A stretch of 64,000 nt of DNA, taken from assembly GCA_001599815.1 (NCBI GenBank), contig BCIA01000001.1, positions 3,104,934-3,168,933 on the forward strand. The letters are read 5' to 3'. Positions 46,939 to 57,789 of the stretch are shown piece after piece. The notes under the pieces were generated by a model that was not told where the DNA came from, did no database searches, and worked only from the letters and a program-made list of their open reading frames with translations. Within the stretch, counting starts at the first letter, position 1. Each line of letters opens with the position of its first letter. Source of the DNA: Furcasterigmium furcatum (Eukaryota; Ascomycota; Sordariomycetes; Glomerellales; Plectosphaerellaceae). A program made the position numbers and the translations under genes.

Positions 46939-48497
46939 GATGATTGTGTTTGGAGGCTTTTGCGGAGGTGATATCGAATTAGGTCAATGGATGATTGGGG
47001 CAGTATTGTGAGACAGTGGTCGGTCGTCGTTGCTGGACTTTTCCTGCTGGTGATTGGCCCCGCAGGAGGGTGACATCATCAGCTCGGGACATCGATCTTC
47101 AAGCCTACTACATTCCTGCCATCGGAGGCCGAACTCGGTATCAACTCCAACTGCAAAAATATATGGGGGCTGCAATAAGACGTGAAGAATATAACCACAT
47201 TTTATTTTAGGTTTTTAGTCACTGAAGTCGAGTCTGAACAATGAGCACTGGTCTTGCAACCTGGGGCCCGGCGCAGCCCGTGGTCCCTGGAGGGCGAGTG
47301 ATAGGCAGACATAAGTCAGACTCAGAGTGCGACTTGAAGTGTGTTCCCGCGAGTCAAGTCTTCTGAATCGGCGGGGGGAGTTCACTGAACCTCTCCGGAA
47401 GCCATGCATATTGGTTGGTAGGAGAAACAGCGGCACGGTACTTAGGCCGCGTTTCATGGTACCTACTTTCCAGTGCCGTCCGCAGTCCACAGGGAGATTT
47501 CGCAGTACTACACCTAAGCTTTGTATACAATGTGATAGATCCCCGCGTTGTGACAACTGACAGGGCATAACCATACTTAAGTGTCCAGGCAGCCCGCGAA
47601 TTGGTGGAGAAGAGAAAGGCGGAATCAGAGTTGGCCCAGGCCCCAGCCTGTTTGATAGCTTTAGTGGATGGCCATTGAGGGTTCTGGAGAACTGGGGGTT
47701 GATGGCGGATAGCCCCTGAGTCGCTTCAAGCACCCCATGATCAGGGTAATGTCGTTTTTCACCCGAACCCGAGATCCTTTGATCGGCCCCCATCTGATAC
47801 GAAAAGAAGAAGAGTTTCGACTACGGGTCCTCGAGAACGTCAGCCAGAGCTGCCCAGTGACCACTCATCACGTTCCACGGCGCTCCCGTGGCTTCTGACA
47901 CCGCATAGCCTCACCAGACGTCACTCGCGTGGCACAGTCATACGCGCACTTCCCGATCGGGGCCGGGCGCCAATCACGTCCACCCCACAGCACCGCCTCC
48001 GAGGCTGTTCAGCGCACCTCCAGGCAGTGGGAAGGCCGAGGCACACTGCCAGGCGGCCGCTCAGTGGCCAACCCCGAACCTCCACTCCATCACACCTCAC
48101 CAAACCCCAAGTCGGCCCAGCTCATCCGGATGATGGAGCCATCCCAAGCCTTTCCACGCCGCTCGCCCCTCAAGCCCAAGAGCCCAAGGAGGACCCTTGA
48201 AACATCTCATCACGCTGGCTTTCCCCTCGGCGCTCCCGCCGACTAATTAGTAGAAGCTTGAGCTAAACCCAAAAGACCGGTGCTGACCGCAAACACCGCC
48301 TCTTCGGCACCGATTCACCAGGCACGACCCTCCTTGTCCGCGTCAGCTCGGTCTTGGTCGTATATAAGAGAATACATCTCCCTGCAAACAACCTCCCCTC
48401 GCATCGTGTTTCCCACAATTCCAGTCTACCGACCTTCTGTGAACAGCCTCACCTCAGACCCCCCATACCTCTAACACCACCAAACACATCCCACGTC
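46939..48497. promoter_or_regulatory. Divergent upstream region of the FAS1 and glycine-zipper genes
   Basis: 1.56 kb without a credible gene; a 192-codon minus-strand ORF (47215-47793) has no recognisable family. The right end is C-rich and contains a TATA-like box before the glycine-zipper gene. Confidence 0.5.
48361..48368 (+). promoter_or_regulatory. TATA-like box
   Basis: TATATAAG lies 130 nt upstream of the glycine-zipper ATG in an otherwise GC-rich stretch. TATA-type promoters in fungi are often stress-regulated. The assignment rests on sequence and position only. Confidence 0.5.
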
Positions 48498-49172
48498 ATG
48501 TCGGCCTCGGACTACTACGGCGGCGGCGGAAGCGGCGGAGGCGGCTACCCCCAGCAGCAGCAATACGCCCAGGGCGGCGGCTACCAGCAACAGCAGTACG
48601 GCCAGCAGCAGGGCGGCTACCCCCCTCAGCAGCAGTACCAGCAGCCCCCTCCCAACTCGCCCTACCCCCAGCAGCCCTCCTACGCAAACTCCAACTCCCA
48701 CCTTGCCCCCTCCTACGGCGGCCAGCAGAACCCCCACTCCCGCCCCTCGTCCGCCCAGTCCCACCACTCGGGCTACAACCAGCCCTCCGGCCCCGACCAC
48801 AACCGCGCCCCCGGCTCCGGCGGCCCCCCGGGGTCCGACGCCCAGTTCAACGGCGAGGACGGCGAGCGCGGCTTCGTGGCGACCATGGGCGGAGGAGCGG
48901 CGGGCGGCTTCATCGGCAAGAAGTTCGGCGGCACCCTGGGCGCCGTCGCGGGCGCAGTCGTCGGCGCCGTCGTCGCCAACAAGGTTGAGGACAAGTGGGA
49001 GGACCGCAAGAACAACCAGCACCAGCAGCAGCAGTACGGCGGCTACCCGCCCCAGCAGCACGGCGGATACCCCCCGCAGCAGCAGTACGGTGGCCCCGGG
49101 CCCTACGGTAACCCCCAGGCCTCGGAGAGCGGCCTGAGCGGGATGCTCGGTAGCGTCTTCGGAAAGAAGTAA
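48498..49172 (+). CDS. Q/G/Y-rich protein with a glycine-zipper 2TM-like segment
   Basis: A single exon of 224 aa. Residues 8-60 are repeats of GGY, YPQQQ and YGQQQ type. A serine/proline-rich linker follows. Residues about 136-165 form a glycine-zipper hairpin (GGGAAGGFIGKKFGGTLG and AVAGAVVGAVVANKV), like the glycine-zipper 2TM family. The short charged VEDKWEDRK is followed by three more GGYPPQQ-type repeats. The end SGLSGMLGSVFGKK is amphipathic. The low-complexity arms look prion-like or phase-separating. A membrane-associated, perhaps stress-related, role is inference. The start follows a CA/CT-rich leader with a TATA box. Confidence 0.88.
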   Translation: MSASDYYGGGGSGGGGYPQQQQYAQGGGYQQQQYGQQQGGYPPQQQYQQPPPNSPYPQQPSYANSNSHLAPSYGGQQNPHSRPSSAQSHHSGYNQPSGPDHNRAPGSGGPPGSDAQFNGEDGERGFVATMGGGAAGGFIGKKFGGTLGAVAGAVVGAVVANKVEDKWEDRKNNQHQQQQYGGYPPQQHGGYPPQQQYGGPGPYGNPQASESGLSGMLGSVFGKK

Positions 49173-49633
49173 GAAGTGAGAAGAGAGCAAGCGAGAGAAG
49201 CGAGGACGAAGTAATGCCCCTTTTACGGCCGATTTCCCCACGGGATCATGGAGAGGGAGGACCTCTTTAGAAATTTCCCGACTTAGCTTGCCTGCGAAGG
49301 CGTCAATACCACGATATTTCACGTTATGCTGCACTTGCAATCTTGTTCTTGATCACAATGTCTGGTCTGATTCTGTTCAGGTGCTAAAAGAAGGCTGCGG
49401 CCGAATATGTATAGCTCGCCAGAACATATCACCCTAGATCCTGTTGCTGGATTCGATGTGTTCAAGGTCCCACTCCTCCCTTCCAAAATTATCTGTCGCA
49501 TTTGCGTAGATGGCAGGAGATCAAGCCCTGTAGGGCAGTCAAGCCATCGACACACAGGGTGCCAGGATAGATGGCGGTACAACAGCTGAAGACGTGCCAT
49601 TGTTGATATCCAATAATATCCAAGATGACAGGC
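49173..49633. other. Convergent intergenic region
   Basis: 461 bp between two 3' ends. It is slightly A/T-richer than the flanking genes. No gene or repeat was seen. Confidence 0.5.
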
Positions 49634-51241
49634 TCAGCCAACAACACCAGCGCCCTCCCGCCGGTTGGGTATCTGGATCTCCTCGTCGTCCGAACTATCA
49701 TTCTCTGCCTGCGCTACGCTATCGAGCATACGCTCGATATCTTCATCTGCCAACCGTGGCCGGTGCCGACCGTTGCCGCTCCCCAGCCCGGCGGGTAGGG
49801 AGAGCTGGCTCCGATGCCCTGGCGAATAAGGCGTAAAGCCCCCGCCGTTGACACGGCGCCGGATCGGCCCGCGCGGCGTCCGCAACTGCCCGTCGACGTC
49901 CATGTCACTGAGGCCACTCGGGCTCCTGTCGAAGCCGACGCGTTTCGGCTGCGGCTTGTGACTCGGGAGCGTTTTGCGAGGCTGTGACGTTGGCAGCGCG
50001 TGGCGGCCAGGAAGGGGTTGAGACGCCGAAGTAGCTGGCGCATAACCGTGCTTCATGTTGCCCGAGTTGCCCGGGCTGCTCATGAAGAGCAGTGACTCGA
50101 TGGCATCCTGTTCACGGACATCCTGGTGGGGAGAGAAGAGGATGGGGTCGACATTATTTCGTCCGCTGTCTCGGTGATTTGACCTCAGCCCGCCCGGTGT
50201 GTGAGGAGAGGCGCTCTGAGAATGGGACAGGAGGGTCGGTGTGTAGTGCGGATTTGAGTTGCGGCGCGGGAGCTGCGAGAGGCCTGTCGGCCGAGCCGGC
50301 TGTATAGGGGCGGGAGGGGCAAGTGTCGGTACATTGTTGGCGCTGCTCGGAGGTGACGCAGAGTTGTGACCGCGCCTTGCTGTATGACCGTTGTCCCTCC
50401 AAAAGCTCTCGTACGTAGCGGGGCTGGGATTCGAGCTGGCGGTCGTACTGAGAGGTCCGTTGCGGGCCAGAGTGGCCAGTCGTGGGCTTGCGGAGGATCC
50501 CGTGCGGGCTGGTAGTGTGGAATTTGTCGACGCCGGGGAGGCGGCCTGCGAGGCCATGGATTCTACCTCATCGATGGAGTGTGACTGCCACCCGTGGTTC
50601 AACTTGACCATGGCGTAGGAGAGGCGCGTCTTCAGATCGCTCGACAACTGCGAGCCAATGTTAGCATGTGGCTCTTGTTGCCGGAGAGCAGTCGAACCCA
50701 CCTCGCCAATGGTGCTAGCCGTCGTCGAGGCCATGGATACCGTACTGGTATTCCGCGAATGGCCTCCACGGACGGGAGAGGTGCTGGACTCCTTGACCTC
50801 GCCGTCGGCCCGTCGCTTCTTCGAGGGTGCCATAGCGTCCGACTCGGCCATCCGGTCGCGTGCGGCAGCGAGCTGGGACAGCTGGAGAAGCTGCGACTCC
50901 TGGCTGGAAGAGTGCCCATTGGGCTGCGACTGCGACATGTCGTTCTGACTCGCTGGCGGGGAGAAGACGCTGTCGGCGCCGGCGGTGTTGTTGGATTCCT
51001 GCGAAGTTCCTTGGCAGGAGGCCAATTGCCCTGTCTGGGAGGGCTGCTGTTGTGCGGCAGCAGCAGAGAGGGCTGCAAGAGACTGGAGAGCGTTGACGTC
51101 TCTCGGATCGCTCATGGACGGTGCTTGCGAGGAGGCGGGATGTGGCGTCGTCGCGGGACCCGAAGCCAGGTCGCGATCCGTCGCGTCGGGGAGGCCAGAG
51201 GGGTCGTTTCGGGCAGTCTGAGACACGGCGGAAGAGGCCAT
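49634..51241 (-). CDS. Whi5/Nrm1-like cell-cycle transcriptional repressor
   Basis: Two exons, 51241-50702 and 50647-49634, with a 54 nt in-frame intron (donor GTGGGT, branch GCTAAC). The product is about 517 aa. LSSDLKTRLSYAMVKLNHGW just after the junction matches the GTB-type Whi5/Nrm1 domain that contacts SBF/MBF. The rest is disordered, with many S/T-P sites suited to CDK phosphorylation and a basic PKRVGFD stretch. The C-terminus has an acidic NDSSDDEEIQIP. The start at 51241 has a good context (A at -3, G at +4); the frame is open to another Met at 51343 in a poor context. It would restrain G1/S transcription. The family call rests on the short motif. Confidence 0.75.
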   Translation of the reverse strand: MASSAVSQTARNDPSGLPDATDRDLASGPATTPHPASSQAPSMSDPRDVNALQSLAALSAAAAQQQPSQTGQLASCQGTSQESNNTAGADSVFSPPASQNDMSQSQPNGHSSSQESQLLQLSQLAAARDRMAESDAMAPSKKRRADGEVKESSTSPVRGGHSRNTSTVSMASTTASTIGEVGSTALRQQEPHANIGSQLSSDLKTRLSYAMVKLNHGWQSHSIDEVESMASQAASPASTNSTLPARTGSSASPRLATLARNGPLSTTASSNPSPATYESFWRDNGHTARRGHNSASPPSSANNVPTLAPPAPIQPARPTGLSQLPRRNSNPHYTPTLLSHSQSASPHTPGGLRSNHRDSGRNNVDPILFSPHQDVREQDAIESLLFMSSPGNSGNMKHGYAPATSASQPLPGRHALPTSQPRKTLPSHKPQPKRVGFDRSPSGLSDMDVDGQLRTPRGPIRRRVNGGGFTPYSPGHRSQLSLPAGLGSGNGRHRPRLADEDIERMLDSVAQAENDSSDDEEIQIPNRREGAGVVG

Positions 51242-52517
51242 TTTGTGGCTTTTCCCTGCGACGACATCATCTTCGCTCTTGTCTGGCATATCATGCGAGA
51301 GGCCGAGTCGTGGCGGTCTTGGTACGGCATCCATCATCGGCATGGGTCATGCGTGCGCCCGATGGCGATCTCCAGGGGACGCGACTCGGCGGAAAAAGAA
51401 ACGACGAGGACAAAGGCCGACGACAGTATGCAGGCCGCGATGGTCGAAGGTGAGAGTGCCAACTGGAGCGATTGACGACAGTGAGAGCACTTCTGGGAAT
51501 GTGGAAGCCTGGCACCAGAGTTGGTGCGTACGCGGACTCGGCGAGTCGCGTGTGGTCGTCGTTGTCGTCGTCGTAACCTCGGAGGGCCGAGTGTGTATGA
51601 CTGCTGGGTCAGGATGACCGGCCGACTGTCGATATTGAAAGGATGCTTGTGTACTGGCTGGGGATTGAAAGGACAGCGAGAAGGTTGGGAGGATGATGCA
51701 TCAAGGTTTCCATGTGGATGCGCGATGAGTCGGCGCCGTACTTTACCTTACCTCATCCGCCTCCTCTCACTTGAGTTGGTCGCTCCTGCGGGATGGGTTT
51801 GGCTTCGGCGGCGAGTTACGCGGTCTCCTGCCCTCCAAACGCGTCCGCCTCTGGTCCCCTTGTCCCCTTCGCCCAGCGGCTTCTGCACGACATGGGCCGG
51901 CGCGGCCACTGAATGCGGGAGACAGTGAGGGGCGGTCCCCACAGGGTCCGCACATGTGGCGGAAAGCCCTGTGGAAATGGCGTCGTTGGTGGCTGCTGGG
52001 CGCTGTCGCCCGGGTTTCGTCAGTGGAGAGACCACCCATCAAGGGTCACTTGACCGCTCCGACAAGTCACACGGGGCAATTGCAGATTTCCACCACGATT
52101 CTTCAGCAACCGGACTGATCGAGGCAGGATAAACACAGATCTCTTCGTCCCCGATGGCCGAAATCCCTCAATCAGGAGATTCTCCAAAAGGGCTCTGCTA
52201 CAGCGCACCCCAATTACCCGGCAATCTCGGGTCTTGCGCCTCCAGAACCGGCGGGCTTGGGTGTGGTCTCGATGGCTGAGTCGGCCTGATGCGAGTCGCT
52301 GAATCCTGTTTTCGTCAGTCGCTTCCCGCCGCCGAGTCATGCAGGGAAAACTCGTCCTGGAACGAGACGCGGAATCACGTGCTTGCACCCATGCTTGCTT
52401 CTGGGGCCAAAGGCCCGTCCTGATTGGACGGGGACGTGTCAGCTCTCAAGAACGGTTCACTTGGTATCAACGACTTCGTCCTGAGGACTCATTCCTTCCT
52501 AGCCCGCTGGCGAGGAA
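51242..52517. other. Upstream region of the Whi5-like gene
   Basis: 1.3 kb between two minus-strand genes. It contains a short GTC/GTT repeat (about 51556-51576). ORFs in it resemble nothing known. The part next to 51241 is probably 5' UTR. Confidence 0.45.
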
Positions 52518-54086
52518 TCAGGCACATGCTGGCTCGTCCGACCTGGACACATGGCCGCGTACGCCGCCGTCCAGGATGACTTCCTCGTTGTCGTTCCGGT
52601 CATCTTGCACCCTCCTCCACTGCGTCTTCCTGTCCTTCCGACCCTCCAGCGCCTCGCCCTTGATCTCATAAACCGGCTTGATGATGTGCCCGAGTAGCGG
52701 GTTCTTGCTGAATGCGCCGCCTCCAGTATGGGACGTTTGAGGCACGTACTCCGGCTCTTGCGGAATATCGGTCTCCTCCTCTTCTGGCGACGCTGGGCGT
52801 TCGATGGCAGCCATCTTCTTGACGACCTTGCCGCCGACAAGATCGATGCTGACAATCTGCTTCCGCTTCTCGTACTCAGGGCGCGCATTCCATTCAATCT
52901 CTCGCAGGACCTTCTGCTGTCTCTTGAGCTCCTTGGCCCTCTCCTCCGGCGTCGACCACATGCTTCCCCCGCTTCCTCCCATGGCACCCGACACGTCAAA
53001 GTCCGCAGCTTCATCCCGCACAGTCGTACGGCGGGCGTTCTGCGCCTGGAAACCCAAGAGCTTGTCCCTGTGCTCGCGGGCCCTGGTCTCGGCCTCGGTC
53101 ATCTTCCCCTCGTCTGCCGCCTCAGCGGCCTTGTACTGGCTGAACGGCGCCGGCTTCTTGCTGACCTCGGGCCTCCTGTGCGCCTCCCTGTCTGCCGCCA
53201 TCTTCTCCCGCCCGCGCTCGGCCTTGAGTTCTCTCACCATGGCCTGCACATCGGCAGACGTGAGAATTGGCGCGCCGCAGTACGTGCAGGGCCCGAGGCC
53301 CTCCTTCAGGCAGATCACCTTGCCGCAAGACAGGCAGTTAGGCGCCGCCGTCTGCAGCTCGTGCCTTGTCGCGACGCAGTTGCACCTCCGTTCGTTGGGA
53401 TCTTGCTGCAGCGTAGGGTTGGTGGTAATCTCGAGGGCGCGAATGGCCGCGTCGAGATCGTTCAGGGCCGTGGATGCGCCTGCCATCGGTGTCCCTCCGG
53501 AGATGGAGATTTTGGTGCTTGCGTTGGACGGCTTCGGCGTCGATGTCCGTGTGACTGGTGTGGACTTTGACTTGGCCTTCTGGGGGCCCTCTGATATGAG
53601 ATATCCCGCCGCTGTGCGCACCTGCTGGGGTGGTGGTGTTGCGCTAGATACTGGGGGCGCCGCCTTTGCCGCACTGCTTGATGGAGCTGGGCTCGTTCGC
53701 TTGTTGGCCATGTAGTCATCCTGCTGGCTCTTTTTGTTGTAAGACAATCCCGGGAGCGCGGGCATCGGGTCGATCTTCCTGGCGACGGGGGTGTGCAGGG
53801 CGGGCTTCTTCTTTTTGCCTCCCCGCTTCGATTTTGGGACACCGTCGTGAGGAGCATCGCTGTTGTTTGCTGACGATGCCTCCGGTGTGGGATCAGCCGC
53901 TTGTGTAGCCCCTTGTCGCCGTGAGTTGAAGGACGAGATGAATTCTATCGCTTGTGGAGAGTCGCCCAGAAGGTTGCCAAAGTGCTGCGCGGCTTCGGTC
54001 TTGGAGAGTGTGGCGGCATAGTCGAGGACTTGCTTCAACTCATCATCCGGCAAGGGAAGAAGTCGGGAAAGCTGAGCTAAAGACAT
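52518..54086 (-). CDS. ASC-1/TRIP4-type zinc-finger protein (Rqt4-like, ribosome quality control)
   Basis: A single exon of 522 aa. The first 55 residues (SRLLPLPDDELKQVLDYAAT) form a helical CUE-like N-domain. A basic disordered linker follows (KSKRGGKKKK). The C2HC5 zinc finger occupies about residues 230-275: CNCVATRH, CLSCGKVICLKEGLGPCTYCG. After it come charged helices and EWNARPEYEKRKQIVSIDL. This order matches yeast Rqt4 and the N-terminal half of human TRIP4, but without the ASCH domain. In the RQT complex, with the helicase Slh1 and Cue3, the protein splits collided ribosomes. The name is by domain layout. Confidence 0.88.
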   Translation of the reverse strand: MSLAQLSRLLPLPDDELKQVLDYAATLSKTEAAQHFGNLLGDSPQAIEFISSFNSRRQGATQAADPTPEASSANNSDAPHDGVPKSKRGGKKKKPALHTPVARKIDPMPALPGLSYNKKSQQDDYMANKRTSPAPSSSAAKAAPPVSSATPPPQQVRTAAGYLISEGPQKAKSKSTPVTRTSTPKPSNASTKISISGGTPMAGASTALNDLDAAIRALEITTNPTLQQDPNERRCNCVATRHELQTAAPNCLSCGKVICLKEGLGPCTYCGAPILTSADVQAMVRELKAERGREKMAADREAHRRPEVSKKPAPFSQYKAAEAADEGKMTEAETRAREHRDKLLGFQAQNARRTTVRDEAADFDVSGAMGGSGGSMWSTPEERAKELKRQQKVLREIEWNARPEYEKRKQIVSIDLVGGKVVKKMAAIERPASPEEEETDIPQEPEYVPQTSHTGGGAFSKNPLLGHIIKPVYEIKGEALEGRKDRKTQWRRVQDDRNDNEEVILDGGVRGHVSRSDEPACA

Positions 54087-54679
54087 GATCGCCGTGGCTG
54101 CAGACTTGGAGACCGACGATGAAAGAGGAAATAGCGCTCAGTTGCGGCCTTTCTCAGGTGAGTGAGATGCTGCTCTATTGAAGTGGGATGAAATGAATGA
54201 AGGGGACTCGAGGTGCGTAAGTACCCAGGTACCTGAGTCACTCGCCGGTGAGATTAGTCAGCACCTCCTCATATCACTGCCCTCACCAAAGCGTTTGGCT
54301 ACCTATGTAGCGGGTCAGGGGGGGGAAAGGGGCCAAGCCTCATCGACTCTCCTCGAGGCCTGGATGGTATCGGCGTCAGGTCCATCGCTCAGATCAAATT
54401 AGGCCGCGTGGCTTGACGCCAAACTAATATACCAGCAGTCTTCATAGTCAAGTCGCCGGAAGTTGATACTACCTGAGCCGAGGGGAAGATTCTACGTTTG
54501 CTCCTTAGACGCCACCGAAATGATAATTCCATCGCTCCTGCCTGCTGGTTCCCAAATCTATAAGAGTATAATATGGACCAAGTCGGCCTCATGTCGACTT
54601 AACATTTCTTCATCACCCCACCAGCGTCAAGCAAGCCAATGCCACAACTACATCTTGCGCTGCAAGGGCCAAGTCCGCC
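54087..54679. promoter_or_regulatory. Divergent intergenic region
   Basis: 593 bp between the Rqt4-like gene (minus) and the exonuclease-fold gene (plus). A run of nine G lies at about 54320-54329. No gene was seen. Confidence 0.45.
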
Positions 54680-55606
54680 ATGCCTCGAAGCAGACGAGGT
54701 CCCCGGCTATCCAAGGTGCGCCGTGGCCTCCCTTATATGTATTCGCTGCTCGGCCTCTCGCATCTCGACAAGTCGCCATCGAACTCTACCGTTGCCGCGC
54801 CAAGGGACCCGGTCCTCGTTTCGATCGACTTTGAGAACCCCAACGCCTTGGGAAATCGAAAAACGGACAGCTCGACCCTATGTGCACAGATGGGCGTCGC
54901 CATGCTCGATACTCGGTGTCTTCTGGACGACATCTCAGAATCCTCCGCACCCCTGCCGATTCAGACCTTTCTCTTCGCCACGGGCTGTCCTCAATACTGC
55001 TATAAGGCTTCTCAAAAGAATCTCTTTGGCGAGATGATTAACTGCAAACCTTCAGACTTCGTGGCTCATTTGAACGCCCTCCTCCCCAGCGACAGGTCAT
55101 ACGTTTTCATCGGCCACAATGTACCACAAGAAAGACGTACCCTGGAACGTCTTCAATTCGAGCCTCGAGCACGGCTCGCAGGCCTCGTAGATACATTCGC
55201 CGTAAGCGGTGAGGTATTCAACACCCGGAACGGCCTTGGGACACTCCGGAAAACGCTCGAAAAGCTCGGATGTCCCCATGACAACCTACACTTCGCAGCA
55301 AACGACGCCCACTTCACCCTCCGGGCCTTCCTGCTACTGGCGAAGCGCGGCTTCGAGGACCAGTGTCCGAGCCCTTTGCCCCAGGATGCAAGAATCCTGT
55401 CGTCGATCCAGCGCGTGGCTCTGGCATCCGTGCCGCGGTCGATTCAGTTCAACCCCAAGGGGCCGCCATCCGCCGAAAGACTAGCCGATATGAAAGCCAT
55501 GGAGGCTATCCGTCGCGCAAAATCAAGCTTCAGAGCGCAGGTGGCAGAGTTTGAGGCGGAGTTTGAGGAGCAAGGATATTTTGCTGCGGCATGTTGGCCG
55601 TTCTAG
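54680..55606 (+). CDS. Gfd2/YDR514C-like protein with a DEDDh exonuclease-type RNase H fold
   Basis: A single exon of 308 aa. A basic N-terminus (PRSRRGPRLSKVRRG) precedes the RNase H-like core. LVSIDFEN (near residue 47) supplies the first acidic pair, with QMGVAMLDTR as the second strand. FIGHNVPQERRTL supplies the central motif, and HFAANDAHFTLRAFLLL the final His/Asp motif. RNLGLGTLR-type spacing, seen here as NGLGTLRKTLEKLG, is usual for fungal Gfd2-like proteins. The C-terminus is charged and helical. A 3'-5' exonuclease activity is plausible from the retained acidic residues but not proven; related domains occur in QIP-like RNA-silencing exonucleases. Confidence 0.8.
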   Translation: MPRSRRGPRLSKVRRGLPYMYSLLGLSHLDKSPSNSTVAAPRDPVLVSIDFENPNALGNRKTDSSTLCAQMGVAMLDTRCLLDDISESSAPLPIQTFLFATGCPQYCYKASQKNLFGEMINCKPSDFVAHLNALLPSDRSYVFIGHNVPQERRTLERLQFEPRARLAGLVDTFAVSGEVFNTRNGLGTLRKTLEKLGCPHDNLHFAANDAHFTLRAFLLLAKRGFEDQCPSPLPQDARILSSIQRVALASVPRSIQFNPKGPPSAERLADMKAMEAIRRAKSSFRAQVAEFEAEFEEQGYFAAACWPF

Positions 55607-55738
55607 CCTCCATGATGAGGCGCTCCGCGCTCAAAGGCTGGAAGCTGGATGAGAGAGAAGCGGAGAAGGCTCGAGGAAGAAAATGAGGATATGCCGGTAT
55701 GTAGCGACCGATTCAGGGTGCCTGACATGATTGCTACT

Positions 55739-57789
55739 TCAATGAGAGATGAATTCGATAATTTCGCGCCAGGCTTTGACCTGTGTGAGCCTCGAAGTGT
55801 CGCTCGGACGGATGACAACTCGCCTCACCTCAGCTTCGAGCATCTCACCCGCCGAAAAATGCGGCAAGATGTTCTGCGAAATCTCTGCCGGCCGTTCTCC
55901 TCGTCGGATCTGCCGGTACCTCGCCGGATGTTAGCACCTCGTCTTCGAGATCCCTATGATCTCTCACCTGAGTCGGGGCAGCGAGCTCGACGCCCATGTT
56001 CTCGGCGTGCTCCGCGAGCTGCGGCGCCAGCATGGCCGCCACGGGGTGCGTCGGGGCGACGGCGTTCAGCATGTTCAGAAGAAACCGGAGGCTGTTCGAG
56101 TCGCTCGTGTTCCTACTTCGTACTGCCGTCTCCGAGAAGACCAGCCCCGCGGTGAACGCCGCGAAGCAGAGGATGGGGTTCCACAGCGCTACCTGCAGGT
56201 CCTTGGATAGCGAGAAGATGTGGATGATCTCGCTGGCCGCCGTGATGACCCTGTCTCGACTTCGTCGGGGGATGGTGTCGTCCGCGGGGTTGACGCTCTC
56301 CCCGTGCTGGATCAGCGCCTTGTGCACGCAGATCGTAGCTACCTGGATGACGATATTGACGAATATGGCCTGCTGGTTGCCGGAGGCTGTTGGCAGGCGG
56401 AGGGACTCGGGCAATGCCGCTGACAGAAGAACCAGGCTGGATTCGATGTCTTGGTGGCTGGGTCTGGAGCTCACTGCTTCTACCGGGCAGCAGGAAGCTG
56501 CCATTGTGCTGAGTGCTCGGTAGAACAGCTCCGATACCAGAACGCGCGCTGCAAGAGGCGAGATGCCCAACTGCGGTCGCTCGATCGCGTCACGCATGGC
56601 CCTCGTCGGCTCCATCTGTATGTTGATGAACGCCTCCTCGGAAGCTGGTAAAGGCGTAATGATCTAGACAGCGTCAATGACAGACCCGTGGACCAGGTAC
56701 ACAGTCGACATACCTCTCTCACGTCAATCATCACGGGTATCCCCGTGGTCGCGAAGACGAGGCGGTCAGATACAAAGACCACCCACCACGTCCTGCGGCT
56801 TTCTTCCTCATCAGTCCAATCCCTGCTAGAGTCCTCGGCGGCGGGCAAGCCTGGATTTGAATGATGCAGATTTAGGATCTGTGCTATCCGAATGGCATGG
56901 CAGAGGCTGGTGGATGCTCGGGTGAACATGGCAAGCTGGGCCTCAAAGTTGGACATGAGACTCCAGGCCTGGACATGCCCGCGGGTCACAAAATTCTGTC
57001 CTTGATCTTCCATCTCGTCCTTCTCCGCGGCAGCTCTGGCGCGGAGGTAAAAGTCGTGCGCCTCGGATGCATACCGAGGGTGGATGGAAGCTGCGAGTGC
57101 CAGGATGATGAGCTGGAGGCAAAGCGGCGGCTGTTCTGACGGCGCACGGTGAAGGGAATCCAGGTAACGCTTGGGATGGGTGAAGGGAGCTGCGTGGAAG
57201 TATCTGTCAAAGTACAACTGGCTCCTTGTCACTGTCTGTCAGCTATCTGGGGATCCTGGCGGGGGACTTGACCTTACAGCTCGTCCCGCACATTATCTGG
57301 CGGTAGTAAGGGATGGACAGAAGAAACATGGGTCGCCGAAATGACAGAGACAGGAGATGTCGTTGCGCCGCCGCCGGAGGAAGTTGGACGCTGGAGACTA
57401 CTCAGGCTCGGACCTGGCTCAGGGGCTTGGAGATGGTTGTACTTGGCGTTGAGGCTGTTGACCTGATCCTCGATTTGTGCTGCATCCTTTTGTGAGAAAT
57501 TTGCGTTTCAATTGCGCAATTCTGGCCGTCACTGACCTAGTTTTGCTTCAAGATCCCGGACCTGTTTCTTTTTGCCGTGATTCGACATTCTCTGCCGCGG
57601 GAAGACGCAATCCCTCTCGAACTGCGAGCAGCGGCCACAGGTGGGCATTTGCCGGTCGCATTTCAGCTTCCGGCTCTTGCAGTAGAGGCACGACAGCCGA
57701 TTGATCTGGGTATCTCGAGAACTCTCCCCGGCGTCTTCATCCCCACTGCCATCGATCATGCGCTGGGCTGCTCGGCGACGGGAGGCCAT
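55739..57789 (-). CDS. Zn2Cys6 transcription factor with fungal-specific domain
   Basis: Exons 57789-57537, 57479-57278, 57224-56714, 56663-55968 and probably 55909-55739 give 610 aa. The cluster CLYCKSRKLKCDRQMPTCGRC (second half FERDC) is at residues 34-60, followed by a short coiled coil (RDLEAKLAQIEDQV). The fungal-specific domain starts at DELSQLYFDRYFHAAPF and contains RRTWWVVFVSDRL. Acceptors GCAG (57480) and ACAAG (57225) were chosen to keep frame. The last intron (55910-55967) has a good donor and branch site. If it is unspliced, the protein ends at 55845 (594 aa). It is divergent from an NmrA-like dehydrogenase gene that it may control. Confidence 0.85.

Noticed and set aside
47215..47793. 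192-codon minus-strand ORF between the FAS1 and glycine-zipper genes
   Set aside because: No family resemblance, and codon use unlike the neighbours.
51242..51343. In-frame upstream start (51343) for the Whi5-like protein
   Set aside because: Its start context is poor and the extra 34 residues look unconstrained; 51241 has a good context.
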